Positions 50,539-59,473 of a stretch of DNA of 64,000 bases are shown here, piece by piece. The DNA lies in contig NZ_CP187555.1 in NCBI RefSeq assembly GCF_049860805.1, positions 4,092,001-4,156,000 of the forward strand, in the 5' to 3' direction. The position numbers were made by a program, and so were the translations under genes. The DNA is from Parabacteroides sp900760525. GTDB taxonomy: Bacteria > Bacteroidota > Bacteroidia > Bacteroidales > Tannerellaceae. Numbering within the stretch: the first letter of the stretch is position 1; every line of letters begins with the position of its first letter. A model generated the notes under the pieces. It made no database searches. It was not told the origin of the DNA and saw only the letters and a program-made list of their open reading frames with translations.

Positions 50539-52389
50539 ATGAAGTACAATTATTTAATTATCTGGACAGTTCTCTTGTCATATTTTTTACCGGGGATTAC
50601 GACACATGCACAAAAAATGTCTGCTTGCCGGGAGATACATGTAAGTTTCATGGGCTCTGATGTGAATAATGGAACACTCTCATCTCCATTGAAAACGATC
50701 CAGGCTGCTGCGGAGCTTGCTAAACCTGGTGATGTCATAACTGTACATGAAGGTGTTTATCGGGAACACGTGAATCCGCCACGTGGCGGAGAATCGCCGG
50801 AAAAAATGATCCGGTATCAGGCGGCTACCGGAGAAAGGGTTGAGATTAAAGGCTCGGAGATTATGAAAGGGTGGAGACATATTGACCGGAATACCTGGAT
50901 GGTGAAGATACCGAATGTCTTTTTTGGCATCTTTAACCCATATGCTGATACGATTCATGGAGACTGGCTGGAACGTGGAAAATGGTGTCATACGGGAGAA
51001 GTCTATATTGAAAATGTCGCTCTTACAGAGTCTGAAACATTGGAAAATGTCGTTTTTACTGGTGCGGATCAGGCATTATGGTTTGCAAAGGCAGAAGAAG
51101 ATACGACTTATATATGGGCCAATTTTATAGACTGTAATCCGAATGAACAAACGGTTGAGATCAATGTACGCCAGTCCGTCTTCTATCCGGAAAAACCGTA
51201 TATGAATTATATCCATGTGAAAGGATTCATAATGAGTCATGCTGCGACCCCTTGGGCTCCTCCGACTGCCGAACAGATAGGCTTACTTGGCACGCATTGG
51301 AGCAAAGGCTGGATTATAGAAGATAATACGATCAGCCATTCCAAATGTGTAGGGGTCACCTTAGGCAAATATGGTGATGAGTGGGATAATAAATCAGAGT
51401 CGGCCGAAGCTTTCGTCAAAACAACGGAACGGGCTTTGGAAAATAACTGGAACCGGGAGTCGATAGGTAGCCATATCGTAAGGAATAATCGTATTTCCGA
51501 TTGTGGTCAGGCTGGTATTGCCGGTAGCTTAGGTGCCATTTACAGTGTGATCGCTGATAATGTGATCTATGATATAGGCTTGAATCAACAATTCTGGGGG
51601 TATGAAATAGCCGGTCTGAAACTGCATGCTCCCATAGATGTGACCATCAACCATAATCATATTTATCGTACGGAGGGCGGTATATGGTTGGATTGGATGG
51701 CACAGGGTACGAGGATTACCAGAAACCTGTTGCACGATAATAAAGTGCAGGACTTTTCTTTGGAAGTCAATCATGGACCGGTCTTGGTGGATAATAATTT
51801 GTTTTTATCGGAAGAACTGGCTCAGGTAAAGCTTTCGCAGGGAATAGCATTTATTAATAATATAATAGCTTGGAAAATATGGCCGACAGGCAAGGAAGAC
51901 AGTCGGGAAACCCCTTATTTGATCCCTCATGGAACGCAAATAGTCGGCCTTCATACTTGCCCGTGCGGAGATGCTACATATTATAACAATTTGTTTACAC
52001 GTATAGACTTAACCCCATATGATGAATGTCTGCTACCGGTCAGGATGAAAGGAAACCTGTTTTTACAAGGAGCCGTTCCCGCCAAAATGGAAATCGATCC
52101 TCAAGTAGATTCGAACCATAATGTCGGTATCAGCATCGTCGAGGAAGCAGGTAGTTGGTATTTGCAGATGAATGTGTCGGAAGATTGGGCAAGGCAGAGA
52201 AGCAGAACACTTGTCTATCCCTCCGAACTTGGAAAAACAGCCATTTCCCATCAGTCTTTTGTTGGAGGATCGGAAACACCGAAAGTCTTGAATAGGGATT
52301 ATCTGGGTAATAAAAGAAGCCGGAAAAACTCGTATCCGGGGGCTATCGAGTTTAAAAAAGGAGGTATGCAAAAGCTTAAAGTCTACTGA
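50539..52389 (+). CDS. GH120 beta-xylosidase-type right-handed beta-helix enzyme
   Basis: The 616-residue exported protein (signal MKYNYLIIWTVLLSYFLPGI) starts at ATG 50539; an earlier TTG lies inside the hairpin. It is a parallel beta-helix with a DUF1565 opening (GSDVNNGTLSSPLKTIQAAA, PGDVITVHEGVYREHVNP). It resembles the GH120 beta-xylosidase of Thermoanaerobacterium along much of its length: MSHAATPWAPPTAEQIGLLG, EIAGLKLHAPIDVTINHNHI, GIWLDWMAQGTRITRNLL and FSLEVNHGP. The Asp and Glu that catalyse retention in GH120 correspond to Asp385 (LDW) and Glu409 (LEVNHG). It likely removes beta-xylose or a related sugar in the periplasm. The comparison is from memory of the family. Confidence 0.85.
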   Translation: MKYNYLIIWTVLLSYFLPGITTHAQKMSACREIHVSFMGSDVNNGTLSSPLKTIQAAAELAKPGDVITVHEGVYREHVNPPRGGESPEKMIRYQAATGERVEIKGSEIMKGWRHIDRNTWMVKIPNVFFGIFNPYADTIHGDWLERGKWCHTGEVYIENVALTESETLENVVFTGADQALWFAKAEEDTTYIWANFIDCNPNEQTVEINVRQSVFYPEKPYMNYIHVKGFIMSHAATPWAPPTAEQIGLLGTHWSKGWIIEDNTISHSKCVGVTLGKYGDEWDNKSESAEAFVKTTERALENNWNRESIGSHIVRNNRISDCGQAGIAGSLGAIYSVIADNVIYDIGLNQQFWGYEIAGLKLHAPIDVTINHNHIYRTEGGIWLDWMAQGTRITRNLLHDNKVQDFSLEVNHGPVLVDNNLFLSEELAQVKLSQGIAFINNIIAWKIWPTGKEDSRETPYLIPHGTQIVGLHTCPCGDATYYNNLFTRIDLTPYDECLLPVRMKGNLFLQGAVPAKMEIDPQVDSNHNVGISIVEEAGSWYLQMNVSEDWARQRSRTLVYPSELGKTAISHQSFVGGSETPKVLNRDYLGNKRSRKNSYPGAIEFKKGGMQKLKVY

Positions 52390-52490
52390 TTGGCTGCCGT
52401 ATCTGGGAGCAGTTCCGTTTTGTGTTAGTTTTCCTGTTTTTTGTTCCTGGCAGGTGTGTATTCAATTAGAATAGAGAGGAGAAAGATGTT

Positions 52491-52509
52491 GAGATTGTCC
52501 GTATTTTTG
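52491..52509 (+). promoter_or_regulatory. Promoter of the lacZ-like GH2 gene with GATTGTCC motif
   Basis: GAGATTGTCCG (52491-52501) abuts an exact -7 box TATTTTTG (52502-52509), 37 bases before the ATG at 52546. The first element is a variant of the motif seen before the sugar porter and susC, but here the motif lies right beside the -7 box. Confidence 0.45.
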
Positions 52510-52545
52510 CATATCAGATAATGTAAATATAAAACGGAAACAAAT

Positions 52546-55500
52546 ATGCGTATGGTCAATCTATGTAAAAACAAGCTATTCAATACTGGACTTATGCTCT
52601 TTTTGTGCCTTGGCTTGCAGGCCCAGAACAAGGAGATGCAGCGGGTGGCGACAAACGACTGTGGAGTAACAAATACACAAGCTTTCCTGATCAAGGGAGA
52701 CGACTATACGTTGCCGGATTTTTTCACAGGAAGCAAGGAGGCGAAAACCTGCAATTTCGGCGGGACGGTCATCTATGCGTTCGATCAGATGGATATACAG
52801 GCCGATTATAGGATGGAGGTCGTCTATCTCGCTGACAACCGGAGGGAACAGCGCATTGTGGCCGACGGCAACGAAGTGCAGGGCCCCGTCGTGCTTGAAA
52901 AAGGAAAGGAGCAACGCTATATGATCGACCTGCCGAAGAAGGCCTATGCTTACGGACAGTTGATCTTGGTCTTCGAAGCTCTGAAAGGAGATAATGCGAT
53001 TGTCTCGGAACTGAACCTGTATTCATCCAATCCCACCCCGTTGAAACCTTTCGGGGAAGAACGCAGGAAGGAGTTGGTGCATACCCAGGCTTATACGGTG
53101 GACACCACTGTCTGTGCAGAAAAAGTCTTACCTATATATACGGTCAAGCCCCACCGGGTAGCAGGCGTATATAATCCGGTTCTCTCGTTAAACGGGACCT
53201 GGTTATTTAATGAAAAGCCCGCCGCCCGTTTTTACGAACAGAAACAGGACGGGCGGGACTGGAAACCGATCGTAGTCCCGGGGCAGTGGTCCATGCAAGG
53301 CTTTAAAGTCGATTCCGCCGGTTTCGGAGGCTATCAGACTACATTCACGCTGCCGGCGGATTGGCAGGGTAAACAAGTGAAGCTGCGTTTCGACGGTGTT
53401 TCCAGCGAGTCAGTCGTCTATTTGAATGGAAAGGAAGCCGGTTCACACATGGGAGGAATGACTGCCTTTGAACTCGATATTACGAAAGGGCTGAAAGCCG
53501 GTGAAAACCTGTTGGCCCTGCGGGTTCGTAGCGAGTCGTTGGCAGATATGTTGGGAAGCCTTACTCAATATGCCGCACATCAGTTGGGAGGGATCACCCG
53601 TAAAGTGACGCTCTTTGCCGTGCCGGATGTTCATCTGTCCGATCTCCGTATCGTGACGGATCTGGACGAATCCTATAAGGATGCGGATCTGAAAGTCTAT
53701 GTGTCGGTCACAAATAACTCGGAAGACGTACGGAAAGATGTTTCGGTTCGCCTCTCCCTCTCTGGCTTGCCTGTTGTCCTGAGCCGGCATATTTCCGAAA
53801 TAGCAGCCGGTTCGACCTGGAACGGTTGGCTGACCGGAAAAGTGGCTTCGCCCGATAAATGGGATAACGAACATCCGTCTTTATATACGATGAAAATCGA
53901 AGTCGGAACTTCGGATAAGGTGATCGAACAGGTGGAGAAACGATTCGGTTTCCGTGAGATCGAGATTGAGGGGAACCGTATGTTGGTGAACGGGAAGGCT
54001 GTCAAGCTGAGAGGCGTGTGTCGCCATGAAATGCACCCGTTGACCGGACGTGTGATGAATCCGGCCCTGGAACGGAAAGATGTCGAACTGTACCGGGATG
54101 CGAACTGCAATTTTATCCGTACCTCCCATTATCCCCCTTGCGAAGAGCTGTTGGAAGTCTGTGACGAACTGGGGATGTTCGTGGAAGTGGAGGCTCCGGT
54201 CTGCTGGATCGGCCATCATGCGAATGAAAACTGGAAGGTGCTGAACTACCGCAATCCTGAATATTACCCGTATGTATTGCAGGCGAATATGGAGATGATC
54301 CAGTTCTATCGGAATCATCCCTCCATTATCTTCTGGTCGATGGCGAACGAATCATATTGGAATAAGGAATTTGCACAGGTGGAAGTCTATATGGAAAAAG
54401 CCGATCCTACCCGTCCGTTCACGTTCCACGACCAGGCCTATGGCGGGTTCAACAACCAAGGCAGCACGGCTCCGATCGCGAACATCCATTATCCGGGTCC
54501 TGACGGATATAAGGTCGCTGCGAAGAGCGACCGCCCGATGACCTACGGCGAATATTGCCACCTGAATGTCTATAACCGGAGCGAACTGGTGACGGACCCC
54601 GGAATCCGGAGTGACTGGGCGTTGGCGCTGGCTCCTACATGGGATAATATGTATAAGACGCCGGGTGTGCTGGGTGGTTCCATCTGGTCAGGTATCGACG
54701 ATATTTTCCAGATGCCCGATGGCGGTGCTGTGGGCTATGGCCCCTGGGGACCGATCGACGGTTGGCGCCGCCCGAAACCGGAGTATTGGGACATGAAAAA
54801 GATATACAGCCCGGTTTGTGTGGAGACAAAGAACTTGTCCCCGGCGCGTGAATTGGTCATCGACCTTGAAAACCGGTACACCTATACTAATCTGAACGAA
54901 CTGCGGATCGATTGGTTATATGGAGAAGAAAAGGGAACTGCTTTCGTTGACCTCGAACCTGGTGAAAAGGGACGGTTGCACATTCGGCTTGCCCATCCCG
55001 AAAAGGCGAATGAGCTCTATCTGTCTTTTGTCGATCCCCGCGGCTTTACCGCCGATGAATACCTGATCCCTGTCGGCAGACAAATGCAGAACGAATTGCA
55101 GGCATTGCCGTCTGTTTCTACCCGCTTGAAAGAGAAGAAAGACCGCTATATCGTTACCGGAAAAGATTTCACCTGTGAAGTCAGCCGTTCTTCCGGGCAG
55201 ATACTCTCGGTAAAGAAAGGGAAAAAGGAAATCCTGAACGGCGGTCCGTGGCTGATGGCCTTACCCTTGACCGGTGGCGGATGCTATCCGAATCACAATG
55301 CCAATACGCCAGTATTCAATGACCTCTGTTCCGGCTGGCAAGTCGAGAAAGTAGAGGCGGTCCAACAGGGTGATGACGTAGTGATAAAGGTGGCAGGCAC
55401 TTATAAAGAGTTCTCCGGCTCTTATGACCTGAAAATAAATGCAGGTGGTGAATTGTCGGTAACGTATTCCTTCAATGCCCTGGAAGATGTGAACCCGAGG

Positions 55501-55959
55501 CAGTGGGGATTAGTGTTTGAAGCTCCTGCTTCTTTCGACAAGACCTTTTGGCGCCGGGATGGAATGTGGAGCGTCTATCCTTCCGACCATATCAGCCGTC
55601 CGGTAGGTGAAGCCAGCCTCTTTTATGAGGGACTCCCTGCGAATGTCGATCCGCGTACGGAGCCTGCATGGTCTTGGAGCATGGATTATAATGAATTGGG
55701 AAGTAATGATTTCCGCTCTACCCGTCGGAACATCTGGTATGCCGGCTTGAAGGACGGAAACAGCAATAAGATAACCGTTCCTTCCGATGGTAAACAGCAT
55801 TGGCGCTCTTGGTTGGAAAAAGATAAGATCCGCTTTTTGGTTGCCGATTTTGTGACGGCGGGAAACGAGATGTTTCTAAGCAGCTATTATGCTCCCTACC
55901 GGAAGCCGCTGAAAAAAGGGGATCGGATCGGGGGAAGGATTGTGGTGAGAGTAGAGTAA
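52546..55959 (+). CDS. GH2 beta-galactosidase (LacZ-like), exported
   Basis: An 1137-residue protein with a signal peptide (LFNTGLMLFLCLGLQAQ). An extra N-terminal beta domain of about 150 residues precedes the standard LacZ layout: sugar-binding domain (WSMQGFKVDSAGFGGYQTTF), two Ig-like domains, TIM barrel and a large C-terminal beta-sandwich (domain 5-like). VCRHEMHPLTGRVM and RTSHYPPCEELLEVCDELGM are standard GH2 motifs; acid/base is Glu602 in SMANESYW and nucleophile Glu669 in TYGEYCH. It differs clearly from paralogs A-C. Beta-galactosidase is most likely; other beta-glycosides are possible. It stands between GH120 and susC. Confidence 0.92.
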   Translation: MRMVNLCKNKLFNTGLMLFLCLGLQAQNKEMQRVATNDCGVTNTQAFLIKGDDYTLPDFFTGSKEAKTCNFGGTVIYAFDQMDIQADYRMEVVYLADNRREQRIVADGNEVQGPVVLEKGKEQRYMIDLPKKAYAYGQLILVFEALKGDNAIVSELNLYSSNPTPLKPFGEERRKELVHTQAYTVDTTVCAEKVLPIYTVKPHRVAGVYNPVLSLNGTWLFNEKPAARFYEQKQDGRDWKPIVVPGQWSMQGFKVDSAGFGGYQTTFTLPADWQGKQVKLRFDGVSSESVVYLNGKEAGSHMGGMTAFELDITKGLKAGENLLALRVRSESLADMLGSLTQYAAHQLGGITRKVTLFAVPDVHLSDLRIVTDLDESYKDADLKVYVSVTNNSEDVRKDVSVRLSLSGLPVVLSRHISEIAAGSTWNGWLTGKVASPDKWDNEHPSLYTMKIEVGTSDKVIEQVEKRFGFREIEIEGNRMLVNGKAVKLRGVCRHEMHPLTGRVMNPALERKDVELYRDANCNFIRTSHYPPCEELLEVCDELGMFVEVEAPVCWIGHHANENWKVLNYRNPEYYPYVLQANMEMIQFYRNHPSIIFWSMANESYWNKEFAQVEVYMEKADPTRPFTFHDQAYGGFNNQGSTAPIANIHYPGPDGYKVAAKSDRPMTYGEYCHLNVYNRSELVTDPGIRSDWALALAPTWDNMYKTPGVLGGSIWSGIDDIFQMPDGGAVGYGPWGPIDGWRRPKPEYWDMKKIYSPVCVETKNLSPARELVIDLENRYTYTNLNELRIDWLYGEEKGTAFVDLEPGEKGRLHIRLAHPEKANELYLSFVDPRGFTADEYLIPVGRQMQNELQALPSVSTRLKEKKDRYIVTGKDFTCEVSRSSGQILSVKKGKKEILNGGPWLMALPLTGGGCYPNHNANTPVFNDLCSGWQVEKVEAVQQGDDVVIKVAGTYKEFSGSYDLKINAGGELSVTYSFNALEDVNPRQWGLVFEAPASFDKTFWRRDGMWSVYPSDHISRPVGEASLFYEGLPANVDPRTEPAWSWSMDYNELGSNDFRSTRRNIWYAGLKDGNSNKITVPSDGKQHWRSWLEKDKIRFLVADFVTAGNEMFLSSYYAPYRKPLKKGDRIGGRIVVRVE

Positions 55960-55963
55960 TTGT

Positions 55964-56026
55964 AAGATTGTCCATTCTTATCTTGTTGTTGTTTATTTTC
56001 AGGTTGACCGGTTCTTCCTTACTTTG
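55964..56026 (+). promoter_or_regulatory. susC promoter with shared AAGATTGTCCAT motif
   Basis: AAGATTGTCCAT starts at 55964, 5 bases after the GH2 stop, and TTACTTTG lies at 56019-56026, a 55-base offset identical to that before the sugar porter gene. Both promoters also carry TTTATTTTC between the elements. The box misses the TAnnTTTG consensus by one base, as expected for an activator-dependent promoter. Confidence 0.5.
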
Positions 56027-56336
56027 CCTAATTTTAAGACACGAAATTAACTCTTTTACTGATGATGTTATGTGAGGTTGCTTTTGGGTAGTTAGAACTC
56101 TTTCGACTTATATATTGCTATAAAACGATAAATGCATTTATCCCTGTACCGAAGACTCAAGTCTTCGGTACGCATACCCTATTGCGTAATGATTGTTAGT
56201 AATTTAAATAAGAACATGTATGCTGAAAAGAACCCTGGCATCAATTGTGCAGGTTTTGAAATCAATCGGAGTAGTGAGACATTTTATGTATGCGGCGTAG
56301 TGCTGTATATCCTGTTAATTATTTAATTCCATTATT
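56027..56336 (+). other. About 300-base susC leader with a 12-bp dyad
   Basis: If transcription starts after the box at 56019, susC has a leader of roughly 300 bases. It holds GTACCGAAGACT (56146-56157) paired with AGTCTTCGGTAC (56160-56171), a near-perfect palindrome with a 2-base centre. A 64-codon frame at 56132-56326 has no coding look and is not called. No known riboswitch was recognised. Confidence 0.4.
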
Positions 56337-59300
56337 ATGAACAAAACAAATGGTGTAAATTATTTTAAAATCCTGCTCGCCGGAGCGGGGCTATTATGTG
56401 TGGAAAGCACATCTGTTTCAGCTGAAACAGTTATTGAAAAGAATTCAGATATCATGAAAATATCCATGATAAACGATTCTAAGATATCAGGGGTGATAGT
56501 CGACCAGGAGGGGCTTCCTGTGATTGGCGCAAATGTTTCAGTGAAGGGGACGACAAACGGTACCATTACGGATATGGATGGAAAATTCGAATTGGATGTC
56601 CCGGCGGGAGCCAAATTGCTGATCTCTTATATCGGCTATATCAGCCAGGAGATTCCGGTCGGTAGTAAATCGGATTTCCGGATCGTATTGAAAGAAGATA
56701 CCCAGAATCTGGAAGAAGTGGTAGTTGTCGGCTATGGCGTGCAGAAGAAGGTCAACATGACGGGATCTGTCGCAGCCATCAACTCCGAGTCGCTGGCAAA
56801 CAGACCTGTGACGAATGCATCTACCGCTTTGCAGGGGATGCTTCCGGGTGTTACGGTCGTACAGAACAGCGGGCAGCCGGGTAAGGACAACTCTTCCATC
56901 CGCATCCGTGGCGTCGGCACGCTGAACAATGCGAATCCGATGTATGTTGTCGACGGCCTGATCGTTTCGACTATCAACGATATCGATCCCAACGACATCG
57001 AAAGCCTCTCCGTACTGAAAGATGCGGCATCGGCAGCCATCTACGGTTCACGTGCAGCCAACGGGGTTGTGCTGGTTACGACAAAGAAAGGTAGTAAAAA
57101 AGCCGCTACTTTGAAATATGACGGCTATGTGGGGTGGCAGTCTCCGACAGCGATGCCTGAGTATTTACCTTCTCATGAATATGCTGCATTATATAATAAG
57201 GCCTTGTATAACCAGGATCCGACAAAACCACCCGCTTATACCGCAGAAGAAATTGAAAAATTCAGAAACGGAAGTGATCCCGATAATTTCCCGAATACGG
57301 ATTGGCAAAGTCTCTTCTATAAAGATAAAGGTTTCCAGCAAAGTCATAGAGCGGAAGTGAGTGGAGGTAGCGAAACTACTACTTATATGTTTTCTCTTGG
57401 CTATCTCGGTCAGGACGGTATAATCGACCAGACTGATTTTAAACGCTATAACTTAAGGGGAAACATTAATACCCAGATCAATAAATTTTCTGCCGGGGTT
57501 AATTTCTCTTATACTCATGGGATATCGAATGAGCCTACGACTCCTTATTATGATGATTTATATCAGATCATGAGACAGGTTAACCGTATAGCTCCGTTTG
57601 TCCCCTATAAATATTCAAATGGATATTACGGATATATAACGGATGGTAATCCTATTGCTTGGATGGATCTGGGAGGAAACAAAGCCGAGAAATACCACAC
57701 GACCCGTGCCGTAGGGAATGTGGGGTATGAAATTATAAAAGGCTTGAAAATCCAGGAAGTAATGGGATATGAATATACGGGACGGTCGACAGAACGTTTT
57801 ATCAAAGATATTCAGTATTATAACTGGAAAACAGGCGATCCTACCATGTATCAGGGACCAAATAGCCAGTACGATGACCGTGAGGATTATACAATGCTAA
57901 ACTTGCAAACCTTGTTGACCTACAACAATACGTTTGGTAAACATACGGTGGGTGCATTAGCCGGTTTTTCTCAGGAATATAGCCGTCGTGACTGGACAAT
58001 CGGTAAGCGCATTAATTTTCTGACAAATGACTTGTTGGAACTCAATGCCGGTTCACCGGACGGACAGACAGCTGAAGGTTCGGCCAACGAGTATGCTTTG
58101 CGCTCTTTCTTCGGACGTGTGACGTACGATTACGATAATAAATATCTGTTCGAAGCTAATATCCGTCGGGATGGAACTTCTCGTATCCGTAGCGAAAGCC
58201 GTTGGGGGACATTCCCTTCATTTTCTGCTGCCTGGCGTATTATCAACGAACCTTTTATGGAACCGGCCCGCGAGGTGTTATCCGACCTGAAAATCAGAGG
58301 TGGCTGGGGTAAACTTGGAAACCAGCAGCTGGGGACCGACAACAGAAAGTCGATTGAGTTTTACCCGTATCAATCTGTTCTTGCACAGAAGAACTATGCT
58401 TTCGGCGGTAAGGTAAGCCAAGGGATAGCCCCTGTCGACGGAGCAAACAGCGATTTGAAATGGGAGACATCCAAAACGACCAATATTGGTTTGGATGCGG
58501 GTTTCCTTGGAAATATGTTCACCCTTTCAGTTGATGCTTATTGGAAAAAGACTTATGATATCTTGATGAAGTTGCCGGTCAGTACCCTTTATGGGATGGA
58601 ACCCCCTTATCAGAATGCGGGCGAGGTAACGAATAAGGGTATCGAATTCCAATTAGGTTATAAGTTGGCAAAGAAAGACTTTACTTTTAATGCAACAGCC
58701 AATATTGCTTACAATAAGAATGAAGTAACGAACTTGCGTAATAATGGAGCTAAAATATGGGATGGATTCAAGTTTAAACAAGAGGGACGGCCTATCAATT
58801 CTTATGGCGGCTATGAGGTGTTAGGAATATTTACTGATAAAGATGATTTGGAAAGCAGTGCTGTTATCAATAGAGACAAGGCCGGGTTGGGAGACTTGAA
58901 GTACAAGGATCAGAACGGCGATGGTAAGATAGATGGTGAAGACCGCGTATATTTAGGTAGTTGGGATCCGAGCTGGACATTCGGTTTGAATCTGAGCGCG
59001 ACTTGGAAAGGTTTCGATGCTTCCATGTTCTTCCAGGGTGCTGCTGATGTTAAAGGCTTTTTGCAGAATGAGACGATCGGTAATCTGGAAGGGATGACCG
59101 GAAAGCCGACAACCTTGTTCCGGGATTCCTGGGATGCCGAGACGAATCCGAACGGAAAGTTTCCACGTCCTTTAACCGGAACTTCTGGTTTCACCCAGAA
59201 CTCATCGAGTGCTAACCCGTCTGATTTCTGGATAATCAATTCTTCATATTTAAGAATGAAGAACTTCCAGATCGGTTATACATTGCCGAAGAGTGTATCC

Positions 59301-59462
59301 GACTTTATTCGTATTCCTCGTATCCGGGTATACTATAGTGGTCAGAACTTGTTGACATTCACAGGCTTTAATGATGGTTTCGATCCTGAAGCTCCTGCTG
59401 GTGCTCGTGCTTATTACCCGCAGGTAAAAGTAAATACGTTTGGTTTAAATGTAACCTTTTAA
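56337..59462 (+). CDS. SusC-like TonB-dependent outer-membrane transporter
   Basis: A 1041-residue glycan importer. After the signal region (FKILLAGAGLLCVESTSVSA) comes a carboxypeptidase-D-like domain (ISGVIVDQEGLPVIGANVSV), the TonB box and plug start (LEEVVVVGYGVQKKVNMTGS), plug motifs NSSIRIRGVGTLNNANPMYV and ASAAIYGSRAANGVVLVTTK, then a 22-strand barrel ending YPQVKVNTFGLNVTF with a terminal Phe. No STN domain is present, so it is not coupled to an anti-sigma factor, which fits AraC control. It pairs with SusD 11 bases downstream to bind and import oligosaccharides. Confidence 0.97.
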   Translation: MNKTNGVNYFKILLAGAGLLCVESTSVSAETVIEKNSDIMKISMINDSKISGVIVDQEGLPVIGANVSVKGTTNGTITDMDGKFELDVPAGAKLLISYIGYISQEIPVGSKSDFRIVLKEDTQNLEEVVVVGYGVQKKVNMTGSVAAINSESLANRPVTNASTALQGMLPGVTVVQNSGQPGKDNSSIRIRGVGTLNNANPMYVVDGLIVSTINDIDPNDIESLSVLKDAASAAIYGSRAANGVVLVTTKKGSKKAATLKYDGYVGWQSPTAMPEYLPSHEYAALYNKALYNQDPTKPPAYTAEEIEKFRNGSDPDNFPNTDWQSLFYKDKGFQQSHRAEVSGGSETTTYMFSLGYLGQDGIIDQTDFKRYNLRGNINTQINKFSAGVNFSYTHGISNEPTTPYYDDLYQIMRQVNRIAPFVPYKYSNGYYGYITDGNPIAWMDLGGNKAEKYHTTRAVGNVGYEIIKGLKIQEVMGYEYTGRSTERFIKDIQYYNWKTGDPTMYQGPNSQYDDREDYTMLNLQTLLTYNNTFGKHTVGALAGFSQEYSRRDWTIGKRINFLTNDLLELNAGSPDGQTAEGSANEYALRSFFGRVTYDYDNKYLFEANIRRDGTSRIRSESRWGTFPSFSAAWRIINEPFMEPAREVLSDLKIRGGWGKLGNQQLGTDNRKSIEFYPYQSVLAQKNYAFGGKVSQGIAPVDGANSDLKWETSKTTNIGLDAGFLGNMFTLSVDAYWKKTYDILMKLPVSTLYGMEPPYQNAGEVTNKGIEFQLGYKLAKKDFTFNATANIAYNKNEVTNLRNNGAKIWDGFKFKQEGRPINSYGGYEVLGIFTDKDDLESSAVINRDKAGLGDLKYKDQNGDGKIDGEDRVYLGSWDPSWTFGLNLSATWKGFDASMFFQGAADVKGFLQNETIGNLEGMTGKPTTLFRDSWDAETNPNGKFPRPLTGTSGFTQNSSSANPSDFWIINSSYLRMKNFQIGYTLPKSVSDFIRIPRIRVYYSGQNLLTFTGFNDGFDPEAPAGARAYYPQVKVNTFGLNVTF

Positions 59463-59473
59463 ATAGATCAGTT

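Noticed and set aside
56132..56326. 64-codon frame upstream of susC
   Set aside because: No start context, mixed composition, spans a palindrome; more likely leader RNA.
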